Shown here: piece by piece, positions 63,882 through 64,000 of the stretch | Position numbering within the stretch: the stretch's first letter is position 1 | Layout of the letters: each line of letters opens with the position of its first letter | Source of the DNA: Brevundimonas sp. | GTDB taxonomy: Bacteria; Pseudomonadota; Alphaproteobacteria; Caulobacterales; Caulobacteraceae | Direction: 5' to 3' | Assembly (NCBI RefSeq): GCF_027484365.1 | Contig: NZ_JAIXTC010000016.1 | Span: forward strand, 32,040-96,039 | DNA: 64,000 bases | Position numbers and translations under genes: made by a program | Notes under the pieces: model-generated | Told to the model about the DNA's origin: nothing | Databases searched by the model: none | What the model saw: the letters and a program-made list of their open reading frames with translations, nothing else

Positions 63882-64000
63882 TCAGCTCCAGCTGTAGCTT
63901 GTCTTGGTCTGGGTGAAGAATTCGACGGCGGCGAATCCCTGTTCGCGGGCACCGTAGCTGGAGGATTTCGAGCCGCCGAAGGGCACGTGATAGTCGACGC
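63882..64000 (-). CDS. Aldehyde dehydrogenase, C-terminal fragment
   Basis: Only the last 38 residues are in the window; the gene continues to the right. The tail 'VDYHVPFGGSKSSSYGAREQ' followed by 'GFAAVEFFTQTKTSYSWS' matches the C-terminus of NAD(P)-dependent aldehyde dehydrogenases, most like the alpha-ketoglutarate semialdehyde (2,5-dioxovalerate) group, which act in pentose and galacturonate catabolism. With only the end visible the exact substrate is a guess. Confidence 0.85.
   Translation of the reverse strand, partial: VDYHVPFGGSKSSSYGAREQGFAAVEFFTQTKTSYSWS

Overview
The window is a GC-rich chromosomal segment from an alphaproteobacterium, most likely a member of the Caulobacterales close to Brevundimonas. 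This is inferred from gene content (three large TonB-dependent receptors, one of the long Xanthomonas/Caulobacter type, paired DUF1501/DUF1800 genes, an alphaproteobacterial Fpr-type reductase, a MntR regulator, GspN/GspC-type secretion genes), from frequent GTG/TTG starts and from tight ATGA/TGATG gene overlaps. No phylogenetic computation was possible. I see no prophage, insertion sequence, CRISPR array or rRNA. It reads as ordinary chromosome with several accessory catabolic and export islands.

Layout. 1-5 kb: the tail of an ABC-transporter auxiliary lipoprotein, a TelA-like protein, a 3-oxoacid CoA-transferase operon with a carboxymuconolactone-decarboxylase-like gene between its two subunit genes, and two adjacent secreted proteins built from a repeated WYCDDDSG domain. 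5-9 kb: an SGNH-SGNH-MBOAT-membrane protein operon, probably for O-acylation of an envelope polysaccharide. 9-16 kb: a DUF1501/DUF1800 pair, a beta-propeller/amidohydrolase fusion, and tRNA-Lys(CTT). 16-27 kb: a cationic-amino-acid-type permease coupled to an Hpt protein, chorismate mutase, ferredoxin-NADP reductase, an intergenic palindromic repeat, a DPP IV peptidase with two tandem exported amidases, an iron-permease-like protein, and a SemiSWEET. 25.9-30.5 kb: a pectate lyase and a TonB receptor that diverge from two identical operator-like sites.

30.5-42.2 kb holds a type II secretion system with C, D, E, F, G, H, I, J, K, L, M and N, broken into alternating-strand blocks (KJ / N / FEML / GHICD), followed by an extra membrane protein carrying a secretin N0-like domain. 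The prepilin peptidase GspO is not here. After MntR and two small genes, 43.5-48.0 kb is a minus-strand operon of a PepSY membrane protein, DUF2271, DUF4198, an ApbE flavin transferase and a membrane-anchored diflavin reductase. It has a Fur-like box in front and a flavinylation-like motif in the DUF2271 protein, which suggests transmembrane electron transfer for iron reduction.

48.1-50.6 kb holds a cluster of small regulators and unknown proteins. A LuxR-type gene here overlaps an 85-codon frame with a very strong ribosome binding site and better codon statistics than the LuxR frame around it. 50.6-59.2 kb is a coherent uptake/hydrolysis island: CapA-like protein, TonB receptor, AbgT transporter, CocE/NonD hydrolase and LysR regulator. 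59.2-63.6 kb is a PhoD phosphatase and TonB receptor pair with a terminator between them and a possible Pho box in front. The window ends in a short hypothetical gene and the C-terminus of an aldehyde dehydrogenase.
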